Source: Polaromonas sp. JS666 (lineage in GTDB: Bacteria; Pseudomonadota; Gammaproteobacteria; Burkholderiales; Burkholderiaceae_C). From it: a DNA stretch of 64,000 nt. Shown in pieces: positions 55,826 to 64,000 of the stretch (the stretch's first letter is position 1; each line of letters starts with the position of its first letter). The DNA is taken from NCBI RefSeq assembly GCF_900103405.1, contig NZ_FNHX01000002.1, forward strand, positions 500,496 to 564,495. Direction: 5' to 3'. Under the pieces are notes generated by a model. That model saw only the letters and a list, made by a program, of their open reading frames with translations, had not been told where the DNA came from and did not search any database. A program made the translations under genes and the position numbers.

Positions 55826-57367
55826 ATGCAAATGGAAAACTTTGCCCCGATCATGTTCGCGGGCCTCGTGCTGATCATGCTGATCGGCTTCCCCGTCGCC
55901 TTCTCGCTGGCCGCCCTCGGGCTGGGTTCGGGCTTTCTGGCCATCGAGATGGGCTGGTTCCCGGCCAGCTTCATGTCCAACCTGCCGCTCAATATGTTCG
56001 GCATCCTGTCGAACGAGCTGCTGCTGGCGATTCCCTTCTTCACCTTCATGGGCGCCATCCTTGAGAAATGCGGCCTGGCCGAGGACATGCTGGACTCCAT
56101 GGGCCAGCTCTTCGGTCCCGCCAAGGGCGGCCTGGGCTACTCGGTCATCATCGTCGGCTTCATCCTGGGCGCCATCACCGGCACGGTGGCCGGCCAGGTG
56201 ATCGCCATGGCGCTGATCTCGCTGCCCGTGATGATCCGCTACGGCTACAACATGCGCTACGCCACCGGCGTTCTGGCGGCCTCAGGCACCATCACGCAGC
56301 TGGTGCCGCCCTCGCTGGTGCTGATCGTCATGGCCGACCAGCTGGGCCGCTCGGTGGGCGACATGTACAAGGGCGCCTGGGGCCCCTCCATCCTGCAGGT
56401 GCTGATCTTCGCGGGCTACACCTTCGCGCTCGGCGTGTTCAAGCCGCACCACGTGCCGGGCGTTCCCAAAACCGCACGCACGCTCAACGGCTGGGCGCTG
56501 TGGGCCAAATGCCTGCGCGGCATCATCCCCTCGGCCATCCTGATCTTCGCGGTGCTGGGCTCCATGGGCGGACTGCCCGGTATTGACAAGGCCATCGCCA
56601 CACCGACCGAAGCCGGCGCCATGGGCGTGGTGGGCGCGCTGGTACTGGCCGCCATGCACAAACGCCTGACCCCCGCGCTGATCTGGGAAGCCATGATAGG
56701 CACCATGCGCCTGACGGCCATGGTGGTGTTCATCCTGATAGGCGCGCGCGTCTTCTCGATGGTGTTCCAGGGCGTGGACGGCGCCAAGTGGGTCGAGCAC
56801 ATGCTCAGCGGCCTGCCCGGCGGCCAGATCGGCTTCCTGATCGCCGTCAACCTGTTCATCTTCTTCCTGGCCTTCTTCCTCGACTTCTTTGAGATCGCCT
56901 TCATCATCCTGCCCATGCTGGGCCCGGTCGCCGACAAGCTGGGCATTGACCTGATCTGGTTCGGCGTGCTGCTGTGCGTGAACATGCAGACCAGCTTCAT
57001 GCACCCGCCTTTCGGTTTCGCGCTGTTCTACCTGCGCGGCATCGCCGACACGCTGTTCAAGGAAGGGCGCATCCCCAAACCCATCAAGTCCAACGACATC
57101 TACCTGGGCGCGATTCCCTGGGTGGCGATGCAACTGCTCCTGGTGGCGATCGTGATCTTCGTGCCGCAGACGGTGACCGTCTTCCTCGACAAGCCCGAGG
57201 TGATAGACCTGGACAAGGTCAAGATCGAAGTGCCGGTCGACGACAGCGCCACCCCGCCCGCGGGCGCGGCCAGCGGCGCGGCAGGCAGCGATCCGCTGGC
57301 GCCGCCGGCCGAGCCCAGCTCCGAAGACGAACAGAAAAAGGTCGACGAGCTGTTCAAGACCAAATAA
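55826..57367 (+). CDS. TRAP transporter large permease DctM
   Basis: A 513-residue membrane protein with about 12 segments ('LGYSVIIVGFILGAITGTVA', 'AASGTITQLVPPSLVLIVMA', 'MQTSFMHPPFGFALFYLRG'). The last 60 residues are an unusual acidic, Ala/Pro-rich soluble tail ('PPAGAASGAAGSDPLAPPAE') ending in VDELFKTK. With the small permease it should move 2-oxoacids or lactate with sodium, served by the three receptors encoded convergently downstream. A terminator follows. Confidence 0.93.
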   Translation: MQMENFAPIMFAGLVLIMLIGFPVAFSLAALGLGSGFLAIEMGWFPASFMSNLPLNMFGILSNELLLAIPFFTFMGAILEKCGLAEDMLDSMGQLFGPAKGGLGYSVIIVGFILGAITGTVAGQVIAMALISLPVMIRYGYNMRYATGVLAASGTITQLVPPSLVLIVMADQLGRSVGDMYKGAWGPSILQVLIFAGYTFALGVFKPHHVPGVPKTARTLNGWALWAKCLRGIIPSAILIFAVLGSMGGLPGIDKAIATPTEAGAMGVVGALVLAAMHKRLTPALIWEAMIGTMRLTAMVVFILIGARVFSMVFQGVDGAKWVEHMLSGLPGGQIGFLIAVNLFIFFLAFFLDFFEIAFIILPMLGPVADKLGIDLIWFGVLLCVNMQTSFMHPPFGFALFYLRGIADTLFKEGRIPKPIKSNDIYLGAIPWVAMQLLLVAIVIFVPQTVTVFLDKPEVIDLDKVKIEVPVDDSATPPAGAASGAAGSDPLAPPAEPSSEDEQKKVDELFKTK

Positions 57368-57391
57368 GCCGCCCGCACCACAGGCTGCCAG

Positions 57392-57419
57392 CGCCCCTTT
57401 CGCGAGGGGCGTTTTTTTT
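57392..57419 (+). terminator. Rho-independent terminator after dctM
   Basis: CGCCCCT, loop, AGGGGCG and eight Ts, 24 bases after the stop of the large permease gene. Confidence 0.9.
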
Positions 57420-57471
57420 GCTACCCTGGGCCACCAGCCCCCCACGCCCTGCCCGCACATCATCACCCGCC

Positions 57472-57969
57472 ATGGACCCTAGCCCCACGCCCAGCCCCTA
57501 TTTCGGCCCGCCGCCCTTCAAGTTCACGCCCACGGGCGGGAGCATTTCGGGGCCGGCGTTTTCCGTGACCTTCAAGATCCTGTCCACCCTCATCGTGGCG
57601 GCACTGGCCGCGGCCTTTGCGCAGGCCTGGCTGGCCGGCAGGGCCTCGGGCGCATCGGCCGCCGGCGGCTGGTTTATCGCGGGCCTGCTGCTGGTGAGCT
57701 ACACGGGCTGGCACATCCTGCGCAGCGTCACGCGCATCGATGAGCAGGGCCTGCACCAGAGCTGGGTCTGGGACAAACACATGGAGCTGCGCGAGCTGGC
57801 CTACGGCAAGTTGATCCGCGTGCGCGGGCTCGAATGGCTGATCGCGCCGCGCCTCTATGTGCGCACGCTGATGGGCAAGTTCGCGGTGTTTTATGCGTCG
57901 TCGCCTGAAATGGTGGCGGAATTTGAGCGCCTGGTTAGCGAACTCAAGACATTCCGCAGCCAAAGATAG
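57472..57969 (+). CDS. Small membrane protein with PH-like C-terminal domain
   Basis: A 165-residue protein. Two membrane helices (about 33-52 and 62-82) are followed by a soluble domain with 'RSVTRIDEQGLHQSWVWDKHM' and 'GKFAVFYASSPEMVAEFERL', resembling the PH-like domain of YcxB/DUF304 relatives. Function unknown. The start at 57472 was chosen as it is the only ATG near; the longer frame runs antisense-like through dctM. A GC-rich repeat starts just after its stop. Confidence 0.7.
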   Translation: MDPSPTPSPYFGPPPFKFTPTGGSISGPAFSVTFKILSTLIVAALAAAFAQAWLAGRASGASAAGGWFIAGLLLVSYTGWHILRSVTRIDEQGLHQSWVWDKHMELRELAYGKLIRVRGLEWLIAPRLYVRTLMGKFAVFYASSPEMVAEFERLVSELKTFRSQR

Positions 57970-57971
57970 TT

Positions 57972-58068
57972 GGCACACCCCCGTTGAGGCTCACTGCGTG
58001 TAGCCTCCTCCCCCCTTGCAGGGGGCGGCGCCTGCGGTCTGGCAAAGCCAGTCCCGCGGCCCCCGCTC
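57972..58068 (+). repeat. GC-rich intergenic repeat, copy 4
   Basis: Begins two bases after the stop of the PH-like gene: GTTGAGGCTCACTGCGTGTAG, CCCCCCTTGCAGGGGG, GGCGGCGCC and TGGCAAAGCCA. Same orientation relative to the stop as copies 1 and 3. Confidence 0.8.
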
Positions 58069-58107
58069 TTGACCCCGTCCCAGTCTGAACGAGTTGAAGC
58101 AGGGGCG

Positions 58108-58138
58108 AAAAAAAACCGCGACGTGTCGCGGTTTTTTC
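58108..58138. terminator. Bidirectional terminator between the PH-like and DctP genes
   Basis: AAACCGCGAC, loop, GTCGCGGTTT with A/T runs on both sides; it can end the minus-strand receptor transcript (stop 58156) and the plus-strand one. Confidence 0.85.
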
Positions 58139-58155
58139 TTGCGCAACGCAAAGGC

Positions 58156-59235
58156 TTACAAAGTGACGCCTTGCATGTACGTGTCAAAACGCGACTCGGC
58201 AAAACGGAACCAGAGGATCTGGTCTTTCTGGAAAGCGCGGTAGTCGCTGTAGATCTTCTTCCAGTCGGGGTTCTTCTCGGCCAGTTCGCCGTAGAGGTCC
58301 ATCGCGGCCTTGAACGAAGCGTCGAGCACGGGCTTGGGGAAAGGCAGGATCTTGGTCTTGGCGCCCACCAGCTGCTTCAGTGCGGTCGGGTTGCGGGCGT
58401 CGTATTTGGCCTGCATGTCGATGTGCGCGTGCGAGGCGGCGCTTTCGACAATCGCCTTGTACTCCGCGGGCAGGGCTTCGAGGGCCTTGTTGTTGATGAA
58501 GAAGTCCACTTCAGGACCGCCTTCCCACCAGCCGGGGTAGTAATAAAACGGCGCAACCTTGTTAAAGCCCAGCTTCTGGTCGTCGTAAGGGCCCACCCAC
58601 TCGGCGGCGTCCAGCGTGCCCTTTTCGAGCGCCTGGTAGATTTCGCCGCCGGGCAGGTTTTGCGGCACCACGCCGAGGCGCTCCACCACCTTGCCGGCAA
58701 AGCCGCCGATGCGGAACTTCAGGCCCTTCAGGTCGGCCACGGTCTTGATTTCCTTGCGGAACCAGCCGCCCATCTGGGTGCCGGTGTTGCCACCGGGAAA
58801 GCTCACGAGGTTGTACTTGGCGTAAAACTCGTTCATGAGCTTGCGGCCGTTGCCCTCGTACATCCAGGCCGACATCTGGCGCGAGTTCATGCCGAAGGGA
58901 ATGGCCGCGCCTATGGCGAAGGCCTCGTTCTTGCCGAAGTAGTAGTAAGGCACGGTGTGGCACATTTCCACGGAACCCTGGCCCACGCCGTCGACCACGC
59001 CGAAAGCGGGCATCAGTTCACCGGCCGCATGCACGCTGATCTGGAACTTGCCGCCGGTCATCTCGCTGACCTTCTTGGCGAACACTTCGGCGCCGCCGTA
59101 AATCGTGTCCAGCGGCTTGGGGAAGCTGGAAGCCAGGCGCCAGCGTATGGTGGCCTGCGCGTGAACCGCGGGGGCGATGCCAGCAGCGAGAACGCCGGCA
59201 ATGCCGGCGTTTTTGATAAGGGAGCGACGATCCAA
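58156..59235 (-). CDS. TRAP receptor, TakP-like 2-oxoacid-binding protein, paralogue 1
   Basis: A 359-residue periplasmic receptor with a twin-arginine signal (LDRRSLIKNAGIAGVLAAG). The TakP family motifs are present: 'RWRLASSFPKPLDTIYGGAE', 'GGNTGTQMGGWFRKEI', 'KFRIGGFAGKV', 'EWVGPYDDQKLGF' and 'YYPGWWEGGP'. In TakP the Gln of TGxQMGG, the Arg of KxRIGG, and the Glu-Trp of EWVGPYDD bind sodium and the 2-oxoacid; all are kept. The start must be TTG 59235, with AGGAG eight bases upstream, since no ATG is in frame near the twin-arginine motif. It faces dctQM convergently. Confidence 0.93.
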   Translation of the reverse strand: MDRRSLIKNAGIAGVLAAGIAPAVHAQATIRWRLASSFPKPLDTIYGGAEVFAKKVSEMTGGKFQISVHAAGELMPAFGVVDGVGQGSVEMCHTVPYYYFGKNEAFAIGAAIPFGMNSRQMSAWMYEGNGRKLMNEFYAKYNLVSFPGGNTGTQMGGWFRKEIKTVADLKGLKFRIGGFAGKVVERLGVVPQNLPGGEIYQALEKGTLDAAEWVGPYDDQKLGFNKVAPFYYYPGWWEGGPEVDFFINNKALEALPAEYKAIVESAASHAHIDMQAKYDARNPTALKQLVGAKTKILPFPKPVLDASFKAAMDLYGELAEKNPDWKKIYSDYRAFQKDQILWFRFAESRFDTYMQGVTL

Positions 59236-59403
59236 AATGCTATCTCCTGAAAGTTTGTCAAACGTGCGGGGCCTGAATGGCGCCCGCCGGACCTCTCGAG
59301 CCGGTACGGCCGGTAAAGGCAGCGTCCTCAAGCGAAGGCCAGCTGGGATTTTGTCAGCTTTTACTTCGAGATCACACCGTTTGTACCCACCTGTTTCAAG
59401 AAT

Positions 59404-59430
59404 AAAAAAGCCGCCTCTGGGAGGCGGCTT
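59404..59430 (-). terminator. Rho-independent terminator after DctP paralogue 2
   Basis: GCCGCCTC, loop TGG, GAGGCGGC and six Ts on the minus strand, beyond the stop at 59467. Confidence 0.88.
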
Positions 59431-59466
59431 GCAAATTCCTGACGGGGCGCGAAGGCCCCGCGGGAA

Positions 59467-60546
59467 TCAGAGCTTCTGGGCTTGCATGAAGCGGTCGAAG
59501 GTGGCCTCGGTGAAACGGAACCACAGGTTCTGCTCGGCGCGGAACTTGGAATAGTCTGCGTAGATTTTTTTCCAGTTCTCGTTCTTGGCGCTGAGCTCCT
59601 CATACAGGGCCATGGCTTCCTTGAAGGCGGCGTTCATCACGTCGGTGGGGAAAGGCCGCAACTTGGTGCCCGCGCCCACCAGCTGCTTGAGGGCCGCCGG
59701 GTTCTTGGCATCGTATTTGGCCTGCATCTCGCCGTGGGCCTGGGCCGCGGCGGCCTCCACGATGGCCTTGTATTCGGGCGAGAGCGCCTCGAAGGCCTTG
59801 TTGTTGATGAAGAAGTCCAGCTCGGGGCCGCCTTCCCACCAGCCGGGGTAGTAGTAAAACGGCGCGACCTTGTTGAAGCCCAGCTTCTGGTCGTCATACG
59901 GGCCCACCCATTCGGCGGCATCGATGGTGCCTTTTTCCAGCGCCTGGTAGATCTCGCCGCCGGGGATGTTCTGCGGCACGCCGCCTATGCGCTCCAGCAC
60001 CTTGCCGGCGAAGCCGCCGATGCGCATCTTCAGGCCCTTGATGTCCTTGACGGACTTGATTTCCTTGCGGTACCAGCCGCCCATCTGGGCGCCGGTGTTG
60101 CCGCCGGGGAAATTGACGATGTTGTACTTGGCATAGAACTCGCGCATCAGCTTCAGGCCGTTGCCTTCGTACATCCAGGCGCTCATCTGCCGGCTGTTCA
60201 GGCCGAAGGGAATGGCGCAGCCCAGGGCGAAGCATTCGTCCTTGCCGAAGAAATAATAAGGCGCGGTGTGGGCCGCCTCGATGGAGCCCTGCTGCACGCC
60301 GTCGACCACGCCGAAAGCGGGCATCAGCTCGCCGGCCGCATGGACCGAGATTTCGAACTTGCCGCCGGACATGTTCTTGACGGCTTTGGCGAACACCTCG
60401 GCCGCGCCGAAGATGGTGTCCAGCGATTTCGGAAAGCTCGATGCCAGGCGCCATCGAACGGTGGCCTGGGCATGAACGGCAGGCGCCACGCCGGCAGCCA
60501 GCACACCGGCGATGCCGGCATTTTTGATTAGTGAGCGACGATCCAT
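59467..60546 (-). CDS. TRAP receptor, TakP-like 2-oxoacid-binding protein, paralogue 2
   Basis: A 359-residue copy with ATG start, MDRRSLIKNAG twin-arginine signal and the same ligand residues (Gln154, Arg175, Glu212-Trp213, Glu238). It shares long identical blocks with paralogues 1 and 3 but differs at surface positions, so it is an older duplicate and not a recent tandem copy. It has GAGAG upstream and its own terminator. TakP of Rhodobacter sphaeroides binds pyruvate and other 2-oxoacids; the exact ligand here is unknown. Confidence 0.93.
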   Translation of the reverse strand: MDRRSLIKNAGIAGVLAAGVAPAVHAQATVRWRLASSFPKSLDTIFGAAEVFAKAVKNMSGGKFEISVHAAGELMPAFGVVDGVQQGSIEAAHTAPYYFFGKDECFALGCAIPFGLNSRQMSAWMYEGNGLKLMREFYAKYNIVNFPGGNTGAQMGGWYRKEIKSVKDIKGLKMRIGGFAGKVLERIGGVPQNIPGGEIYQALEKGTIDAAEWVGPYDDQKLGFNKVAPFYYYPGWWEGGPELDFFINNKAFEALSPEYKAIVEAAAAQAHGEMQAKYDAKNPAALKQLVGAGTKLRPFPTDVMNAAFKEAMALYEELSAKNENWKKIYADYSKFRAEQNLWFRFTEATFDRFMQAQKL

Positions 60547-60712
60547 AAAACTCTCTCCTGAAGTTATTGAAGTTGTCCGTAGGGGGTCCGCCACACGACC
60601 GGGTACTGCAATAGTTGCAGCGTCCCGGAAGCGCCGGCGGAGCATGGACACTTTGTCACTCTTTTTCAGAAAGTTACCCCGTTCTTACCCGTAGATCAGC
60701 ACAGATTTCTCC

Positions 60713-60742
60713 AAAAAAAAGCCGCCCCATGGGCGGCTTTTT
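60713..60742 (-). terminator. Rho-independent terminator after DctP paralogue 3
   Basis: GCCGCCC, loop CAT, GGGCGGC and eight Ts on the minus strand, beyond the stop at 60812. Confidence 0.9.
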
Positions 60743-60811
60743 CCAGCACGGGCCTGCGCGGCAGGCGTGCTCGGGGCTTGGCGTCCGGGCAAACAGCCCG
60801 GCGAGGCCTGC

Positions 60812-61891
60812 TTACAGTTTCTGGCTTTGCATGAAGCGGTCGAAAGTGGCTTCGGTGAAACGGAACCACAGGTTCTGGTCGCCTCGGAATTTCGAATAAT
60901 CGGCGTAGACCTTGCGCCAGCTTTCGTTCCTGGCCGACAGCTCTTCGTAGAGCTTCATGGACTCCTTGAAAGCCGCGCTCATGACGTCCGCGGGGAAGGG
61001 ACGCAGCTTGGCGCCGGCGCCCACCAGCTGTTTGAGGGCCGTGGGGTTCTTGGCGTCGTATTTGGCCTGCATGTCGACGTGGGCCGCCGCGCTGGCGACT
61101 TCGACGATGGCCTTGTACTCGGGCGTGAGCGCGTCGTAGGCCTTCTGGTTGATGTAGAGGTCCAGCTGCAGGCCGCCTTCCCACCAGCCGGGGTAGTAGT
61201 AGTTGGGCGCCACCTTGTTGAAGCCCAGCTTCTGGTCGTCGTAGGGGCCTATCCATTCGGCCGCGTCTATGGTGCCTTTTTCCAGCGCCTGGTAGATCTC
61301 GCCGCCGGGAATGTTTTGCGGCACGCCGCCCAGGCGCTCTATGACCTTGCCGGCAAAACCGCCGACACGGAATTTGAGGCCCTTCATGTCGGCCAGCGAC
61401 TTGATCTCCTTGCGGAACCAGCCGCCCATCTGGGCGCCGGTATTGCCGCAGGGAAAGCTGATGATGTTGTATTTGGCGTAGAACTCGCGCATCAGTTTCA
61501 GGCCGTTGCCCTCGAAGGTCCAGGCACTCATCTGGCGACTGTTCAGGCCGAAGGGGATCGCCCCGCCTATGGCGAAGGTCTCGTCCTTGCCGAAGAAGTA
61601 GTAGGGTGCCGTATGGGCCGCTTCAATGGAGCCCTGCTGCACGCCGTCGACCACGCCGAAGGCGGGCATCAGTTCACCGGCCGCATGGACCGAGATTTCG
61701 AACTTGCCGCCCGAGATCGCCTTGACGTGTTTGGCGAAGGTCTCCGCGCCGCCGTAAATCGTGTCCAGCGACTTGGGGAAGCTGGAGGCCAGGCGCCAGC
61801 GAACGGCAGCCTGCGCATGAACGGCGGGCGCGACGCCCGCGGCCAGCACGCCGGCAACGCCCGCGTGCTTGATGAGTGAACGACGATCCAT
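60812..61891 (-). CDS. TRAP receptor, TakP-like 2-oxoacid-binding protein, paralogue 3
   Basis: A 359-residue copy, MDRRSLIKHAG twin-arginine signal, with 'GAQMGGWFRKEI', 'KFRVGGFAGKV', 'EWIGPYDDQKLGF' and 'YYPGWWEGGL' kept. A Cys replaces Gly in the loop before TGAQ (PCGNTG instead of PGGNTG). The start at 61891 is ATG; a TTG one codon earlier is less likely. Like the other two copies it has its own terminator, so the three are probably separate transcripts and may be used under different conditions. Confidence 0.93.
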   Translation of the reverse strand: MDRRSLIKHAGVAGVLAAGVAPAVHAQAAVRWRLASSFPKSLDTIYGGAETFAKHVKAISGGKFEISVHAAGELMPAFGVVDGVQQGSIEAAHTAPYYFFGKDETFAIGGAIPFGLNSRQMSAWTFEGNGLKLMREFYAKYNIISFPCGNTGAQMGGWFRKEIKSLADMKGLKFRVGGFAGKVIERLGGVPQNIPGGEIYQALEKGTIDAAEWIGPYDDQKLGFNKVAPNYYYPGWWEGGLQLDLYINQKAYDALTPEYKAIVEVASAAAHVDMQAKYDAKNPTALKQLVGAGAKLRPFPADVMSAAFKESMKLYEELSARNESWRKVYADYSKFRGDQNLWFRFTEATFDRFMQSQKL

Positions 61892-62043
61892 CAACTTGAC
61901 TCCGAAGTGTGAAAAATAGAATTCCTTGGGGCCCGCGCATGCGCCGGCCAGACTGCCTGCGCAGGTCCTGGGGAATTCTAAAAATCAGGGGCGTGCCACC
62001 CGGGCGGGTAAACCCTTGAAGAGCTGACAGCAAGCTGAAGGTG

Positions 62044-62144
62044 TGCCCCCACGCTCCCCCACTTCGTGTGGGTCGCTGCCCCCCGAGGGGGCCGCCCGCC
62101 TGTGGCCCGGCAAAGCCGGTTCCACGGCTCATGCTGGGTTGAAC
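62044..62144 (+). repeat. GC-rich intergenic repeat, copy 5
   Basis: GCCCCCACGCTCCCCCAC, TTCGTGTGGGTCGCTG, CCCCCCGAGGGGG and CCCGGCAAAGCCGG; nearly identical to copy 2 at 45816-45914. It lies between paralogue 3 and dxs. Confidence 0.8.
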
Positions 62145-62172
62145 AGCCTCAGGCCGTGGCGAACTCAGTCGC

Positions 62173-64000
62173 TCAAGCGACGGACTTGAGCGCCGGCTTG
62201 GCGGGCTTGTTGGTCAGTAACGTGCTGAAACGTGCGGTGACGGACGCTTCGATGCCTGCGGCATCGAGGCCCTGCATGGCCAGCAGTTTGGCATGGTCGC
62301 CGTGTTCGATGAATTCGTCCTTGAGGCCCAGCTGCAGCACCGGCTTGTTGATGCCTGCGGCTTGCAGGGCTTCGCTGACGGCGCTGCCGGCGCCGCCCAT
62401 GATGGCGCCCTCTTCCACCGTGACCAGGGCTTCATGAGAGGCCGCGACCTTGAGCAGCAGTTCGGTGTCCAGCGGTTTGGCCCAGCGCATGTTGACGACG
62501 GTGGCGCCCAGCTTTTCGGCGGCCTGCAGGGCCGGGTACAGCAAGGTGCCGAAGGCCAGGATGGCGATGCCCGCGCCTTCGCGGCGGATTTCACCCTTGC
62601 CGAAGGGCAGCGACTCCAGCCCCGCCTCGGGCTCCACGCCGGCGCCGGCGCCGCGCGGATAGCGCACGGCCACTGGATGGTCCTGCTCGAAGGCGGAGGA
62701 CAGCAGCTTGCGGCATTCGCGCTCATCGGCGGGGCAGGCCACGCTCATGTTGGGAATGCAGCGCAGGTAGGGAATGTCGTAGGCGCCCGCATGCGTGGCG
62801 CCGTCGGCGCCGACCAGGCCGGCGCGGTCCAGCGCGAACACCACGGGCAGGTTCTGCAGGGCCACGTCGTGGATCAGCTGGTCGTAGCCGCGCTGCAGAA
62901 AGGTCGAATAGATCGCGACCACGGGCTTGAGGCCTTCGCAGGCCATGCCGGCGGCAAAGGTCACCGCATGCTGCTCGGCGATGCCGACGTCGTGGTAGCG
63001 CCCCGGAAAGCGCTTGTGAAACTCGACCATGCCCGAACCTTCGCGCATGGCCGGCGTGATGCCGACCAGGCGGGCGTCGTGTTCGGCCATGTCGCACAGC
63101 CACTGGCCGAAGACCTGGGTGAAGGTCTGCTTGGCCGGCGCGCTGGATTTTTGCAGGCCCATGGCCGGGTCGAACTTGCCGGGGCCGTGGTAGGCGATAG
63201 GGTCGGCTTCGGCCAGCTTGTAGCCCTGGCCTTTTTTGGTGACCACATGCAGGAACTGCGGGCCGCCGTTGCCGTCCATCAGGTGCTTGATGTTTTCCAG
63301 CGTGGGCACCAGCGACTCGAGATCGTGGCCGTCTATCGGGCCTATGTAGTTGAAGCCGAAGTTTTCGAACAGCGTGGCCGGCACCACCATGCCCTTGGCA
63401 TGCGACTCCAGGCGCTTGGCCAGCTCGAGCAGCGGCGGCGCCACGCGCAGCACCTGTTTGCCCACATGCTTGGCCGAGGCGTAAAAGCGCCCGCTCATGA
63501 GCTGGGCCAGGTAGCGGTTGAGCGCGCCCACCGGCGGGCTGATGCTCATGTCGTTGTCGTTGAGCACCACCAGCAGCTTGCAGTGGTCGTGCACGCCCGC
63601 GTTGTTCAGGGCCTCAAAGGCCATGCCTGCGCTCATGGCGCCGTCGCCGATGATGGCCACCGCGTGGCGGTCTTCACCTTTTTGCTGGGCGGCCAGCGCC
63701 ATGCCCAGCGCGGCGGAGATCGAGGTCGACGAATGCGCGGTGCCGAAGGTGTCGTACTCGCTTTCGTCGCGGCGCGGAAAGCCCGACAGACCGCCGAACT
63801 GGCGCAGGCTGCCCATGCGCTCGCGCCGGCCCGTGAGGATTTTGTGCGGATAGGTCTGGTGGCCCACGTCCCACACCAGCCGGTCCTCGGGCGTGTTGAA
63901 AACATAGTGCAAGGCCACCGTGAGTTCCACGGTGCCGAGATTGGAACTCAGGTGCCCGCCGGTCTGGGAGACGCTGTCGAGCACAAAGGCGCGCAGCTCA
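62173..64000 (-). CDS. dxs: 1-deoxy-D-xylulose-5-phosphate synthase, 5' end cut off
   Basis: The last 608 codons of Dxs; the frame is open to the window edge, so only about 20-30 N-terminal residues are missing. TPP-binding '[18 protein letters not shown]', '[20 protein letters not shown]' with the catalytic-region His, and '[18 protein letters not shown]' are clear. Dxs joins pyruvate and glyceraldehyde 3-phosphate as the first step of the MEP isoprenoid pathway and of thiamine/pyridoxal synthesis. The GTG at 63984 is internal and not the start. In related genomes ispA and xseB lie upstream, beyond the edge. Confidence 0.96.
   Translation of the reverse strand, partial: ELRAFVLDSVSQTGGHLSSNLGTVELTVALHYVFNTPEDRLVWDVGHQTYPHKILTGRRERMGSLRQFGGLSGFPRRDESEYDTFGTAHSSTSISAALGMALAAQQKGEDRHAVAIIGDGAMSAGMAFEALNNAGVHDHCKLLVVLNDNDMSISPPVGALNRYLAQLMSGRFYASAKHVGKQVLRVAPPLLELAKRLESHAKGMVVPATLFENFGFNYIGPIDGHDLESLVPTLENIKHLMDGNGGPQFLHVVTKKGQGYKLAEADPIAYHGPGKFDPAMGLQKSSAPAKQTFTQVFGQWLCDMAEHDARLVGITPAMREGSGMVEFHKRFPGRYHDVGIAEQHAVTFAAGMACEGLKPVVAIYSTFLQRGYDQLIHDVALQNLPVVFALDRAGLVGADGATHAGAYDIPYLRCIPNMSVACPADERECRKLLSSAFEQDHPVAVRYPRGAGAGVEPEAGLESLPFGKGEIRREGAGIAILAFGTLLYPALQAAEKLGATVVNMRWAKPLDTELLLKVAASHEALVTVEEGAIMGGAGSAVSEALQAAGINKPVLQLGLKDEFIEHGDHAKLLAMQGLDAAGIEASVTARFSTLLTNKPAKPALKSVA

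Noticed and set aside
58156..61891. Recent tandem triplication of the TakP-like genes or an assembly artefact
   Set aside because: The three copies differ at many residues and have different intergenic regions, terminators and start codons.

Overview
The window is a GC-rich, gene-dense chromosomal segment of a betaproteobacterium, most likely Burkholderiales, family Comamonadaceae, close to Polaromonas/Rhodoferax/Variovorax. This rests on the gph-ubiG-ompA-gyrA-serC-pheA-tyrA-aroA/cmk-rpsA-ihfB-lapAB-hldD backbone, the tmRNA tag ANDERFALAA, the fused AroA-Cmk, and the wealth of LIV-type ABC and TRAP transporters. No IS element, prophage, CRISPR array, tRNA or rRNA was seen. The only gene-free stretch above 300 bases is the tmRNA locus. 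The window cuts two genes: an EI24-like gene at the left edge and dxs at the right edge.

Layout. 0-3 kb: a minus-strand run of beta-propeller protein, polysaccharide-deacetylase-like protein, sterol-desaturase-like protein and EI24-like protein. 3-8.6 kb: hydrolase, small molybdopterin-domain protein, rsuA, ssrA, gph, ubiG, ompA. 8.8-23 kb: a plus-strand housekeeping block covering DNA gyrase A, serine and aromatic amino-acid synthesis, ribosomal protein S1, IHF-beta, LPS assembly and ADP-heptose synthesis. 23-24.4 kb: ComEA-like protein with a Lys/Ala tail, and a DinB-like protein.

24.6-40.1 kb is an accessory catabolic island: fused 5-oxoprolinase/hydantoinase, NTF2-like protein, orphan TRAP receptor, DUF1445 protein (D-glutamate cyclase family), a complete LivFGMHK ABC importer, a LysR regulator, a divergent TRAP DctPQM importer and an Asp/Glu-type racemase. 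Together they suggest uptake and catabolism of D-glutamate, 5-oxoproline or a related cyclic amide.

40.2-50.4 kb holds a fluoride channel, an AcoR-like regulator without an ATPase domain, a probable copper-handling operon (DUF2946, TonB receptor, YcnI, PCuAC), and a tungstate/molybdate importer with two binding proteins and a divergent fused regulator. 50.4-55 kb holds an EgtB/SenA-like protein that lacks two expected iron-ligand histidines, a stand-alone N-terminal module of the PilL/ChpA kinase, and selD. 55.2-61.9 kb holds a TRAP permease pair and three tandem TakP-like 2-oxoacid receptors, followed by dxs.

The most interesting points are the D-glutamate/5-oxoproline island, the SenA-like protein with changed iron ligands, the tripled TakP receptors, a five-copy GC-rich intergenic repeat with three copies just after stop codons, and two mutually exclusive hairpins upstream of livK.
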